A DNA stretch of 64,000 nucleotides from Marsupella aquatica (Eukaryota > Marchantiophyta): contig OZ316899.1 of the NCBI GenBank assembly GCA_973895155.1, positions 7,998,001 to 8,062,000 on the forward strand. Direction: 5' to 3'. The notes beneath the pieces are model-generated. The model saw nothing but the letters and a program-made list of their open reading frames with translations, was not told the origin of the DNA and ran no database searches. Position numbers and translations under genes: made by a program. Each line of letters opens with the position of its first letter. Within the stretch, counting starts at the first letter, position 1. Positions 11,776 through 23,009 of the stretch are shown here, in pieces.

Positions 11776-12040
11776 TTTACTGTCTTGTTGTCATCCATCC
11801 CAAGTCATTGACTGGAAGACTCCACCTACACTGCAGACCAAACGCAATATCGCTTGTAACCAGTCCCACGAGACATTCCAAATTTCCGTTTCCCCACAGT
11901 AAATAGTGTTTCTTCCTTGCTTCTCCATGACCTTTTGCGCTTGCCTGTACCTTGGCAGTTGTGCTCAGTACAGACAGTAAAAAAAACCAGAAATGGTGTA
12001 ACTTTTGGTATGTTGCTAAACATTTTGTGCGGCCGAAATC

Positions 12041-12113
12041 ACAGAACTTTAAAATCATGTCTGTGTCGAAGAAAACCACAGAACGTTGAAATCATGTTTG
12101 CGTCGAAGAAAAC
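12041..12113. repeat. Two-copy direct repeat of ~37 bases
   Basis: ACAGAACTTTAAAATCATG..TGTGTCGAAGAAAAC is followed directly by a second copy with a few substitutions (ACAGAACGTTGAAATCATG...). No coding role is evident. Confidence 0.6.
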
Positions 12114-13559
12114 AATTCTACTCTCGGATAATCATTAACTTCTAAAGGAAAGCAGTTTAATGTAAAGGATTGCACGTTTTACTTTGGATCGACGAGCCAG
12201 ATTCAGGAGACCTTCCCTGGTGCAGATTTGTCGTCATTGATGTGTATCTTGCCGCGTCTGTGGCACGACGATCAAAAACGTAGTTGCTCTGTAAGGGAGA
12301 CACATTTTGACAGGTTCCACATAGCTCTGAAGCAAAATGTACCGAAGTGGAAACATTACCTTTCAGGTCATTAGAAATCTACTCATTAAGACTTTACAAA
12401 AATGTGTCATGACACTTAGGTCAAACTACAAGAAATGGAGAAGACTCACCTTGCCTTAACTTGATTCGCTGCCCACTTTCATCGAGGGGATGGATCCCTT
12501 ACCTGAGAATGGGAGATCAATCCATTTGCATTACTCAAAGTAAAGTCCTCCATAAGATTTTCACGAATTCCAGTTCTATCGCTACTGAGGATTGCACTGA
12601 TGATGTGTAAATTCAAGTCAGCTCGTTGTCGGAACCTGCATCACTTTCTACTGAACATCTTGTCCGAAAGTCACTGCTTCTTGCGCTTATTCATCAAATC
12701 TGTTCCAGTCCAATTGGCTCTGCAGCAGCCACCAAATTCCGAAAAAAAGTTTGCAGGCTTCGGACATCTCTGTTTATGCGCTCTAACCTAGCTCTTGTGA
12801 AGAGAGACCTGTACAAGTCAAGTGCATCAATGAATTTTTGCATCATGCCAAACCCGATATTTCCCACTGGATTACTTCGACTGATATTACGTGCAAAGCA
12901 ACATACGATTGATTGTTCCATCTGTAATTGAGCCATACCAAAGTGAGCAAAAAGTATCAATTTGCGCAGGAGATGAAATAGAGGCTGTTAACGACACGAA
13001 TAAACTATTGAAGGAACAGCCCACACCACTACACTCCAATCTTTGAAATCAGGACATCCAAAAACTCACGTCTTTTACCCCTTCTCACATTTTCGAGTAA
13101 TTAAGGAACAACATAGGATCGCCAATGGATCAGTTCACTGGTTTGCCAACGTTCTAACTCAATTAATGACCTCCCAACAATCAAAAACCCATGCAAATAA
13201 TTGAAACCAGACCACAACAAATAAATTTGAATACTGATAATAGAAGTAATCGTTCACACCACTACGGTGTTTCATAAAGCATGGACTATGTACATTGGAT
13301 TAGACTCAACTTCCTGGATGGGAGACATCGCGTAATAATGTGGCTTCAAGATTGCCCCCTGATCCAAGACTGTCCTGTAAACCGAGACAACTGACGTCCC
13401 GGGCACAATTATGACCACACCTTTGTCAAAGAGATTAAACGCCTAAAACTCACGCATTGTCCGTTCATGTATGTCATGGCTGTGGGCTATATACTCCATC
13501 AAGAGTAACAGTTAATAGATCCTGTAGCCTACGCAGGACCAAAAACAACGAATCATACA

Positions 13560-15826
13560 TTATACGTAGTATTGCCCCATCAGATGCTTGTCAGATCCAG
13601 GCCGGGGACCAAGAACCTGATGTCGTTGCTCTCTGAAATGACGGAGGAGGGCGGAAGCCTGCACAAGAACATGTATCCGGCGTCAGACGACAAAAATACT
13701 TCTAGCTGTTACACAACATCGGTAAGTAAAACGATCACAAGACGAAGAACAAATCGAAATTTGTTCTTCTCGGTTAATTGCTTCATGGACTGAGGACGGC
13801 AAAATACCGCTTTCGTCTCGACGCATGGAAGGATAACTTAACCGCTTTTGGAAGAGTAAGCCAGGGGCCCCATTATGGAGCATAGCTTTCAAACAAATGT
13901 TACCTTCTCTTTCGCGCGTGCCGTGCCAGACTGAGACAGGGCAACTAGGGGAGGAATTGCTCCCTCTTGTAACACGAGGGCTCGATGTTTGTGGCTATTC
14001 ATACATAATTGTAATAAGGCAGCTGCGGCATTCTCTTTGCCTCTTTGTGACCCAGCCTCAACAACCTCCACCAAAGCTGGTATTCCTCCTTCCTCCCCAA
14101 CTGCAACCCTCCCTTCTGGTATAGTTGCAAGATTCGCTAGCACTGCCACTGCCTTGTCAACCATTCCAGCAGCAGGGTCGGCCATCAGCTCAACAAGAGG
14201 TTTAATAGCCCCAGCGCGAACAATACGGGCCTTGTTTTCGTGAAAGATTGACAAATTAAATAATGCTGTTGCTGCGTCCTTTTTCCCCCTCGGAGTTCCA
14301 TTTATTAGCAGATGTACCAGAGGCGGTATTGCACCTGATGCCCCGATGGTTACTTTATTATCGTCCATCACAGATAAACTAAAGAGAGTGGCAGCGGCGT
14401 TTTCCATAGCCTGTACACTCCCTACATTGAGGACATTTACAAGAGGGTCTATAGCACCAGCTGCAGCAATCTCGGACTTGTTATTATCATTGATTGATAA
14501 GTTCAGCAGCGCAGTCACAGCATTCTCTTGAGTTTTAAGATCCGCAGACTTCAGTAATGCAACTAATGGTTTGATAGCACCTGAGTTGGCGATTAGGATA
14601 CGATTCTCCATGTTGTACTTGGCGAGAAGCCTTAATTCTGCGGCCGCTTGCCTCTGGATATCGACAGCATCTGACTCGAGATCCAGGACCAACCCAGCAA
14701 TTATCATCTGAGCATTGCCATGGTTCTCAAGAGTGTCTTGAATCGGGCTTAGGACGATTGTCGGCAAAGTTACTTCTCTCTCGTCTCCAAGCCGTCTCCA
14801 CGAAGCACCTGCTGTCCTGTCTTGTGGACGAGACGGCGGTCCTGTTTCCTCTGTGAACCCAACAGTGGAAGCAATAGCAATAGACAGTCTCTCCATTTCA
14901 CCGGGCACATCACTCTGGTATGGAGAAGAATCAAGAGGAGTGTGAATAATGTCACCTGCAGCACCGTCCTGTACTACGGAAGATCCCTGAGCATCATCCA
15001 AGCTTGAAGCTGCGCTTACACCCGAACTTGCACGATCGTCGTTGCTGAGAGAAGACGGTTCGTGGACAGAGTCAGCCAGGTATTTTTCTTTCTCTTTCAA
15101 CAGTGAGATTCGCCGAAGATTTAATGCTCCTTCTACTTGATACGTGATAGGATATCGACAGTCTGGCTGAGTTCCTCCTTGATCTTCTCCACCGTTTACA
15201 CATACAATCCCATCGAGTTGTCCTTCATCGTTTGAAGTGTGCAACAAGGTGCGTCTTGATCTTGCCGGGGGACGACTCCCAACTCCGGACATGCTCCGTT
15301 CTTGATGACGTGGCTTGACTAAAACCAAAGGCTCCTGCACCTGCCTGGCAGCAGAATCTATCCTGCGCTCTTCAAGATCAGTCTTCAAACTCGGTACGGG
15401 AGACGGTCTAAAGATGGTACTCAACCTATCAATCTTTGACGGTTCCGGGAGAGGGACATTGTTAGCTTCACACCAACTGGCAATCAACGCTTTTACTGTG
15501 TAGTTCGGGATAAGATTGGTGTGCGTGAGAATTTGCCTTGTCTTGGGACAAGTCGTATTTCCTTGATCTAGCCATTGCTGAATATAAACTCGTTCATATG
15601 TTTGCCCCGACGCTACTATTACAGGATCAGACATCAGCTCCAAAGAAAGAGGGCATCGAAAGTCCGGTGGAATCTGTGAACCTAAAGGTCTCTGCTCCCC
15701 GGCCAATTCTACCATTGCTCCTGAGGAGAAAATTCCCTGACCTACGTGTTCTTCGTCAAGATGCTCGTTGCCATCTGTTCTGCCATCATCCCTCTGACCA
15801 TCTGCATCGTACTTCTCGGCCTCCAT
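13560..15826 (-). CDS. U-box/armadillo-repeat E3 ubiquitin ligase (PUB family), two exons
   Basis: Exon 1 is 15,826-13,904 (641 codons) and exon 2 is 13,658-13,560. The frame appears to end VTFV at 13,889, but AAG is followed by GTAACA at 13,903, and 245 bases later TTGTGCAG precedes a frame reading ASALLRHFREQR, the usual end of plant PUB-ARM proteins. Joined, the protein is 673 residues. The U-box spans about residues 52-125 (IPPDFRCPLSLELMSDPV, then TCPKTRQ), and armadillo repeats run from about 380 to 655 (NSGAIKPLVALL, AAGAIDPLVNVL, ASGAIPPLVHLL and others). The U-box recruits an E2 and the repeats bind substrate. The N-terminus is short compared with SPL11/PUB4-type proteins, which carry an extra N-terminal domain; TAG lies directly upstream of this ATG, so an upstream exon would have to splice in. 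It seems to be the only intact host gene here. Confidence 0.9.
13659..13903 (-). other. Intron of the U-box gene
   Basis: The minus strand has GTAACA at 13,903 and a pyrimidine-containing TTCTTGTGCAG ending at 13,659. The intron is in phase 0 and joins AKEK to ASALLRHF. It is 245 bases long. Confidence 0.8.
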
Positions 15827-16802
15827 CTATCCCTTTGAAGAGAACCTGCAGCGATTCGGCACGCTAACATAACATCTTTCTTTCCCGTCCCTTAAAACTT
15901 GTCTTTCAACGATAATTCAATTCCCAGTGATATACGATAATCTGCGGTATGTGAGGCAAATCTTTCGCTTGCGCACTCGTTCCTGTGCACACTTCTAACC
16001 TGTGACATTTCGAATGGCTTCTCAGTTCTTTTGTCAAGCAAGAATCACCCAAATGACAATCAACACGTTGCGGGAACATTGACTGTTGTCTATAAGGACA
16101 GGAGAGGAATGTAGGCTCGAGACTGAGGGTACTGGAAAGAGAAAAACGTCCGCGCATTTCTATGAGGAGGAACGACGCCCATGGTAAAAATAACACAACA
16201 ACATGAAAGGAAAACAAAAAAGAAATCGAACTTAAATCTCGGAAATTGCAGGAAATCAAACAAACAACGGAGACCAAAGGTAGTGAACATGACGAGTAAA
16301 AGAGGAGACCGCACATGCTCGAGAACGAAACATCGCTACCAGCAAGCAAAAATCCTATTTTAAATCCAGCGTTCCTCCCCAAGGACTCTCCCGACCAGTT
16401 TTGTATGCCGACGACGATCTGCACCCTTGTTAAAGTTTGCTCTCGTTCAAAGAGGGACAGGCAAAACCGACAAATCCTTGCGCAGGAGCGCGATTCAAAA
16501 GCTTCAAATTGATTATGGACAATTTATAATGTGCATTGCCGACGACCAATTTCTTCCGATAAAAATTAGCTAATTCCTTACTACGTTGTCGGCCCACCTA
16601 CTTTCGTTAGAAGGTTGCTACTTGTACAGCAAGATTCACAAACATCATTATTGCGTCGCCAGCCCAGAGCAGAATACGGTTTTTACATATAAGATAAAGG
16701 AGGTATGGGGTGAATAGGGTGAAGAATACACTTTTCATGCCTTATTCAGATTTTGTGTATTTCGATGTATCTTAACAACGTGAATTATTTGTATTAAATT
16801 TG
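15827..16802 (-). promoter_or_regulatory. 5' flank/untranslated region of the U-box gene
   Basis: About 975 bases lie between the U-box start codon and the copia target duplication at 16,803. A 172-codon minus frame (15,906-16,424) overlaps it but has low-complexity hydrophobic composition and no family motif, so I treat this stretch as leader and promoter. I did not identify a convincing TATA box. The copia insertion sits just beyond it and could affect expression. Confidence 0.4.
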
Positions 16803-16807
16803 ATTTT

Positions 16808-16966
16808 TAATATGGATTAATCATAGACATTCAATACACCAGCAAGCTCACTTCCTTCATTGCATTGTGGGAGTGGAAATCTCTCCCTATGTAGTACATG
16901 GTATGGCGGTTATGTAACCTCCTATGTTCTAGGGTAAGTAGGGTTAGGGTTTTTTCCCTTATAACA
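16808..16966 (-). repeat. Copia 3' LTR
   Basis: This LTR is 159 bases and on the minus strand begins TGTTATAAGGGAAAAAACCC, directly after the polypurine tract. It ends CCATATTA. Confidence 0.92.
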
Positions 16967-17815
16967 CTCCCCCTTGGTTGAATGAAAAATATTTCAAACA
17001 ACCATAAAAGTATGGGGAAAAACTAACCCTTGTAATGATATGTCTATTATTTGGCCAAAGTGTAGTATGGTCTCATTAAAACCATGCTTCAATCATGGGA
17101 AGAGTGCCACTACTATTACATGGTCTAAGGCCAAAAATGAAATATATCAAAGAATTATAACGATAAGTAGTTTGTATCTGTAAAAGTAAATCTAAGTTCT
17201 ATTGACTATTGAGTGTAAGGCTAAGTGTAAAAAAAAGTTTACAGAATAGGTATGCATTCGATAGTCTCCTTCGTGAGCTGAAGCTTGAACTTCGAGGTAA
17301 TCGATGGGAACGGGAAATCGGAGATTGCTCTGTGATCAGATGTTGCTGCGCGGCAGTGCTGAGGTAGAATGTGGATGGCTATTGAGTCAAGAAGTTGAGT
17401 CGAGAAGTGGCGATTGAGTCGTTGTTGGGGTCGACTGCTGCTACTTCCGTTGTTCGCGGTTGTGCGCCCAGGGTCCTGGAGTTTGGCGTCGTCCTGCGCT
17501 TGGTTTGTTCGGTGCAATAACTCGGTCATAATCAATAAAGCTCGGACAGTAAGAAGATGTTGCGCTTATGTGTGATTAAGTGCGAAAATGAGTTGGTTGC
17601 TAGTTGACGTCTATCTCTCTCGATTCTTGATTTGTAGATATATCCTGAGCTCGGCTCTGTTATTCAGCTTGCGGATGAGCATAAGTCGAATGTCGAGTGA
17701 CAGAATGGTAGTAGAGTATATCGCTGGTTATCTATAGATATTCGAAACTGTAGCCTGTGTGTAAGAAATGTTGAGATATTCATGAATGCGCTGCATCAAT
17801 AATGTCAGTTCCGAT

Positions 17816-20600
17816 TTATCTATCGATGCCCTGCAGCAGTGAGGTCATGCTTCTCATGCCTATACCATATGTATGTTCTCTGTGGAGAGATGATGGTAGT
17901 GGTTTCGTAAATAAATCTGCTCGATTTTCCTTGCTAGGAATCCACTGTACATTGACCTGTCCGCCGTGCTGCTCATGTGTATAAAAGAATTTAGGTGCTA
18001 TATGTTTAATACGATCGCCTTTGATAAAACCCTGCACTATCTGATCGACACAGGGTCGATTATCTTCATAGATAATCGTAGGTTTATCCAAACGAGAGTT
18101 CCCTGTGTGTGTATGAATATGATCCATCAAGTTTCTTAACCAAATGCATTCCCTAGTGGCTTCGTAGAGGGCAATGATTTCCGCGTGGTTGGACGAAGTA
18201 GCTGTCAATGTTTGTTTGCAGCTTCTCCAGGAGATAGCAGTACCTCCTTGAAGAAAAACATATCCCGTCTGGGATTTTGCATCGTCAGGGTCTGAAAGGT
18301 ATCCTACGTCTGCATATCCCACCAATAGATTTTCTGACTGCTTGGGAAAGAATAGTCCCAGGTCTGTGGTTCCTCGCAGGTAACGGAATACTCGCTTTAC
18401 GCCATTCCAGTGACGAATAGTGGGTTTGGCACTATGGCGTGCAAGAAGATTGACTGCAAAAGAGATATCAGGACGGGACTGTGTAGCCAGGTACATGAGA
18501 GCCCCGATTGCTGAGAGGTAAGGCTTTTCTGGGCCAAGAATGGCTTCTGGTGCAGTCCATTTCCTGAATGTATCCTTTGCAGGATCTGAGGATCTCAAAT
18601 CCATAGGAGTGCTAACAGGGTAAGCAGTCTCCATGTTAAACTATTTTAATACTTTCTCAGTATAGGTAGATTGAGTAATGAGTATGCCATGATGCAAGTG
18701 ATTAAACTGTAAGCCCAAGCAATAGGTGGGTTTACCTATGTCCCGCATCTCGAATATCTTCTTCAGGATGTCTATTGTATCAGCTGTAATTTTTGCTGTG
18801 CCAAAAATATTGATGTCGTCAACATAAATTGCTATAATGACGAATTCATTTCCGTCCTGTTTGAGAAATAGGCAAGGGGCAATATCGTCAGTAATAAAAT
18901 TCAGTGCAATCATTTCAGCTTTGAAGTGTTTATACCAGGTCCGCCCACTCTGTTTTAAACCATATAGAGAGCGAAGTACTTGAACTGCAAGTTCTCTTTT
19001 AACTTTCTTTGTTTGTGTAACAGGGGTAACCTGTGAGGAAGACATTCGTTTCCTCTGAGCGGATGTGTGTAGCACATCTTGTGTGGTTGGGACTAAAGGT
19101 CCAGTCTCAGTCGTCACTGAAGTCAAATTGCCTGTAGGACAAGTTTGCTGTACTCCAGGTTGTAGACCTGGGCTTAGTTTACCGGTTTTCTCCCCCTCAA
19201 TGTGAAACGTCAATCGCTTGATGAGTTCGGGGGGTGCCTTCATATAAATTTTGGTATCAAGGATACCATATAGATAGGCAGTAATCACATCTAAAATATG
19301 CATTACTAGTTTGTGGATAAGAGCATATGCAATAAGATATCTATATGTGATGGAATCCATGACAGGAGAGTATGTTTGATCAAAGTCCCGGCCGGGGATC
19401 TGGGTATAGCCCTTCGCGACTAGGCGCGCTTTATGTCTGATAACTTCTCCTTTCGCATTTCGTTTTCTAACAAAAATAAATCTGTATCCTGTAAGATGAA
19501 GTCCGGCAGGTGCAGGAATGATGGGCCCAAAAACTTTTCGTCTGATTAGGGAGTCCAATTCTGAATTGATAGCTAGCTCCCATTGTGGCCAATCCGGGCG
19601 AGTTCGGGCCTCAGCAATGGTTAGGGGATCAGGAGTTGTATTGATAATGTCCTCGGAAATCTGGAATGCAAAGATATCATCAATTCGGATTGTATCACGC
19701 TGCATTATCTTCCCGGTATGTACGTAATTAATTGTGATCTCCTCATTATCGGCTGGTCCTTGTGAAGATGGTTCTATGGTTGGTGTAATGGTGGGAGATG
19801 GACGAGCTACACTCGTGCGGGACTGTCTTGGATGAGAGTCCTTGGATCCCAGTGGGCGTCCTCTTTTGGCCTTGGGTGCAGCGCGAGTGGCTGGTGTAGG
19901 CTGCCAAGAAATTTGAGCTGGTATGTTGGCTGCTTCGATGTGTGAGCGAGTGACAGTGGCTGCATCGTTGAATGCATCAGGAAGTTTCATAAGCATCTGT
20001 TGTAAGTGGAGAACACGTTGTACTTCCAGATCTGTTTCTTTAGTTTGGTGGTCCTCTGTAAGCAGGCGAGGAGACAACCATTGTAAGTCTTTCACTGGTA
20101 CATCGCCATTTCTCTTGGGATCTTCTGTAAGGGTTGGAAAATCGTCTTCAAAGAAATGGCAGTCTTGGAACCGTGCTTTAAAAACATCTGCTGTGGAAGG
20201 TTCCAAATATCTTATAATAGAGCGTGAGTCAAAGCCCACATAGATACCGCGCTGTCTTTGAGGTCCCATTTTAGTTCTCTTGGGACCTAAAATTGGGACA
20301 AGTACCAGGCAGCCAAAAATTCGTAGATGTGTGATGTCTGGTGGTAATCCATATGCTAGAAAATGTGGGGTCTGTGTATTAAATGAGGACGGTCTCAGTC
20401 GAATAAGGGCAGCTGCATGCAGGACCGCATGGCCCCAAGCTGATGCTGGTAAATTGGACTGCATCAGGAGAGGTCTGGCCACCATCTGTATTCGTTTGAT
20501 TATGGATTCTGCAAGACCATTCTGAAAGTGAACATGTGGAACCGGATATTCTGTATTGATACCTGCAGTTTCACAGAAGGTATCGAAAGTTTGGAGGTAA
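17816..20600 (-). pseudogene. Copia polyprotein: integrase end, reverse transcriptase, RNase H (stop-interrupted)
   Basis: The frame from about 20,600 to 18,641 carries the end of integrase (HFQNGLAE with the catalytic Glu), then reverse transcriptase with ARLVAKGYTQ, YGLKQSGRTW and the YVDD active site near 18,810. A Thr/Gln-rich insert of about 70 residues separates IYMKAPP from YGLKQSGR. TAG at 18,641-18,643 cuts off RNase H, which continues in frame from 18,634 to 17,816 (METAYPVSTPM; HAEIIALYEATRE; HGGQVNVQWIPS). RT copies element RNA and RNase H removes the template. YGLKQSGR rather than YGLKQAPR is unlike the commonest seed-plant copia lineages. Confidence 0.88.
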
Positions 20601-22496
20601 ATTCCCCCGCGTTATCAACTCTAATGGTTTTGATGGGATTCTCTGGGAATTGGTATTTTAATTTCAATATGTGCGATAATATTCGTGGGAAGACCAAGTT
20701 ACGGGTAGAGAGCAGGGAGACCTGTGACCACTTAGTAGAGGCATCAATGATAACTAGGAAATATCGGAATGGGCCAGAAGGAGGGTCAATGGGGCCACAG
20801 ACATCAGCATGTATTCTCTCCAAAAATTGTGGTATCTGATGTATTGTCTTGGATGGTGAGGGACGGGTAACCATTTTTCCTTGTGAGCATGCGAGGCAGG
20901 GTTTGCTGGTAGCAGATGGGTGAACGCCTTTAGGTATGCCCACGGTAGCCTTAAGTATATTGTGGTACATACTTGTACCAGGATGTCCAAGGCGATTATG
21001 CCATATTTGTGTTAAAGTCAGTGAAGTACTTGTAGCATGATATGAATAGATTCGGGTGATGTAGAGTCCTGGGGGATATATGGGGAGTATCTCTCGCACT
21101 AATCTCCCTGATGTGGTATTTTCCAGGATATGTAGGACCTCACGGTTGCCACATGTCTCTGTATGAATGTGGAATTTATTGGCGCGTATATCACTGAAAC
21201 TTATCAGGTTTCGAGTAGCCCACGGAGCATAAATGGCGGAGTCTATGTGGAGAATTGTACCCTTGGGGAATCTGACTTGTGCTGGACCATAACCTTCCTC
21301 TATATGATTAGGTCCAGTTATGGTTGTCATGGATCTGTGGGATGGAGTGATACGTAGGAAATAATCTTTATGGCGTAGGATGGAATGAGATGTGCTGCTA
21401 TCGACAATACAGTTGTGATGATCGTCGAGCATAGAGGGATTAGCTCCTAATTGGGCAGTATGTACTTCTGGTGCATATCCCTCAATATCATCTGTAGTTT
21501 CCATATAGTTTCCATGGGCTTCATTACTAGGTAATTCCATGCTTTGTTTATAAAGTTGGACCAGGTGGGCAGGAGATCGGCAATTTTTCTGTAGGTGACC
21601 CTTTGTGCCGCACCTGAAACATTCAGTCAGATTTTCGTTCTCTCTGGTCCAACTATTAGGTCCTCGGCCACGGCCTCCGCTACGGCCTCTGCCTCTGTAT
21701 CCATTACCTCGTCCACGTTGTCCTCTTCCTCGATAAAAATGTCCAGAAGATTGATATTCCAAATTATGGAATTGTCCATAGCCTCTGCCCCTTTGTTGGT
21801 TTCTGCCTCTGATAAATGGTCGTTGTCCTCTCCCCCTGAATGTGCCACGTCCTCTGCCTCGGATCTTATCATTTTGTCTGTTGAAATTGATTTCAGGTTT
21901 GGGTGGTGGAGCGGCTGTACCTGGTGGGCGAGATTTTGCATTTTCCAGTAGGAGTATTTGGTGCTTCTCAGCAAGAAGCATATGAGCAATTAGCTCGGAA
22001 TATTTTGTAAAACCCATGTTTCGGTATTGGGATGCAAGGATGAGATTTCCGGCACTGAACGTTGATAGGGTTCTTTCAATCTGCTCGGCGTCATTAACTG
22101 TGGGTGGCCACAGATTGCGAGTTGAGAGGTGATGCGAAAAAGTTCTCCGTTGTAGTTTGATATAGAAGTGTGGTCCTGTACACGCAAATTTATCCAGTCG
22201 TGGCGTGCGGCCGGCAGAGAGACTAGGCTCATGTGATCGAACCGTGATTTGAGATCTTCCCAAAGAATTCGGGGGTTGTATTGATTGAGATATTGACTCT
22301 TGAGTGGCTCTGCAAGGTGGTGGCGTATGAAGATTAATGCTCTCGCCTTTTGCTGTAATGTTAGGCCTGCATCGGTTAAAATAGTGTCCTGTAGGTCTTT
22401 TGAGTAAAGATATGCTTCGACATCAAGTGACCAGGATAAATAATTGGCACCATCAATAGTTAGAGCCTTAAATTGAAGCTTCTCTATCGAATTCAT
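20500..22496 (-). pseudogene. Copia gag, protease and integrase core (frameshifted)
   Basis: Gag starts at 22,496 (MNSIEKLQFKALTIDGANYL) and shifts frame near 22,100 into the frame running 22,263-20,500. That frame has an RG-rich nucleic-acid-binding stretch near 21,700-21,870, a CCHC knuckle (CFRCGTKGHLQKNC) near 21,600, a protease-like site IVDSSTSH near 21,400 (Ser where Gly is usual), an HH-CC pre-integrase region, and the integrase core HADVCGP and IRVDNAGEF. A second frame change near 20,600 precedes the catalytic Glu. The RG-rich region is unusually long for a copia gag. Confidence 0.85.
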
Positions 22497-22845
22497 GGTG
22501 ATGGAAGTTATGATGATAGGATCTCAAATCGAGTTATATCAAGCGATTTGTGAGTTATGCTCTGCCTGAATTCTTTAAATCAGTTGTGGCATTGAGGTCT
22601 AAGAAATTCAAATGGAAAGAAAACGGTGAAGAAGAAACTTCCTCGTATTGATCAAAGAGCAAATTTCAATGTGGGTATTCGGTGTTCAGATGTCAGCGCT
22701 CCTGATCCTTCAAAGTGTCGTTTGAGAAAAAAAAATTGATCCTTGGTTCAATCAATAATTCGAAATGTGCATATCGGTTCACTGAATCGATTGCTTAAGG
22801 AAAAATCAAGAATTGTGCTCCAAGGATAGAGTCGTGCTGATAACG

Positions 22846-23004
22846 TAATATGGATTAATCATAGACATTCAATACACCAGCAAGCTCACTTCCTTCATTG
22901 CATTGTGGGAGTGGAAATCTCTCCCTATGTAGTACATGGTATGGCGGTTATGTAACCTCCTATGTTCTAGGGTAAGTAGGGTTAGGGTTTTTTCCCTTAT
23001 AATA
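22846..23004 (-). repeat. Copia 5' LTR
   Basis: This LTR is 159 bases and matches the 3' LTR apart from a G-to-A change in its second base (TATTATAAGGG). The terminal TG is therefore lost at the outer end. Confidence 0.92.
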
Positions 23005-23009
23005 ATTTT

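Larger units (their letters stand above)
10604..13559. other. Gene-poor spacer downstream of the U-box gene
   Basis: I see no convincing coding region here; the frames present are short and lack family motifs. Local structure includes tandem duplications around 11,640-11,775 (units with TTCTTCAAATAACGATCC and CATCCATCTC) and a two-copy 37-base repeat at 12,041-12,113 (ACAGAAC.TT.AAATCATG). The 12.2-13.5 kb part lies just 3' of the U-box gene and may include its 3' untranslated region. Confidence 0.5.
16808..23004 (-). mobile_element. Complete Ty1/copia LTR retrotransposon
   Basis: Two 159-bp LTRs (16,808-16,966 and 22,846-23,004) flank gag-pol on the minus strand, and ATTTT lies on both outer sides (16,803-16,807 and 23,005-23,009). 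The polypurine tract AAGGGGGAG abuts the 3' LTR start TGTTATAAGGG at 16,966. By eye the LTRs differ at one base (TG versus TA at the LTR start), so insertion was recent. The primer site region after the 5' LTR reads TTATCAGCACGACTC on the minus strand. The coding region has two frameshifts and one stop, so this copy is not autonomous as read. Confidence 0.92.

Noticed and set aside
15906-16424. 172-codon minus-strand ORF upstream of the U-box gene
   Set aside because: It has hydrophobic low-complexity composition and no motif, and sits where the 5' leader and promoter are expected. It might hold an upstream ORF, but I cannot support it.
16930-16960. GGGTTAGGG-like telomere motif in the copia LTR
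   Set aside because: Only one or two units occur, and they lie inside both LTRs as ordinary LTR sequence.
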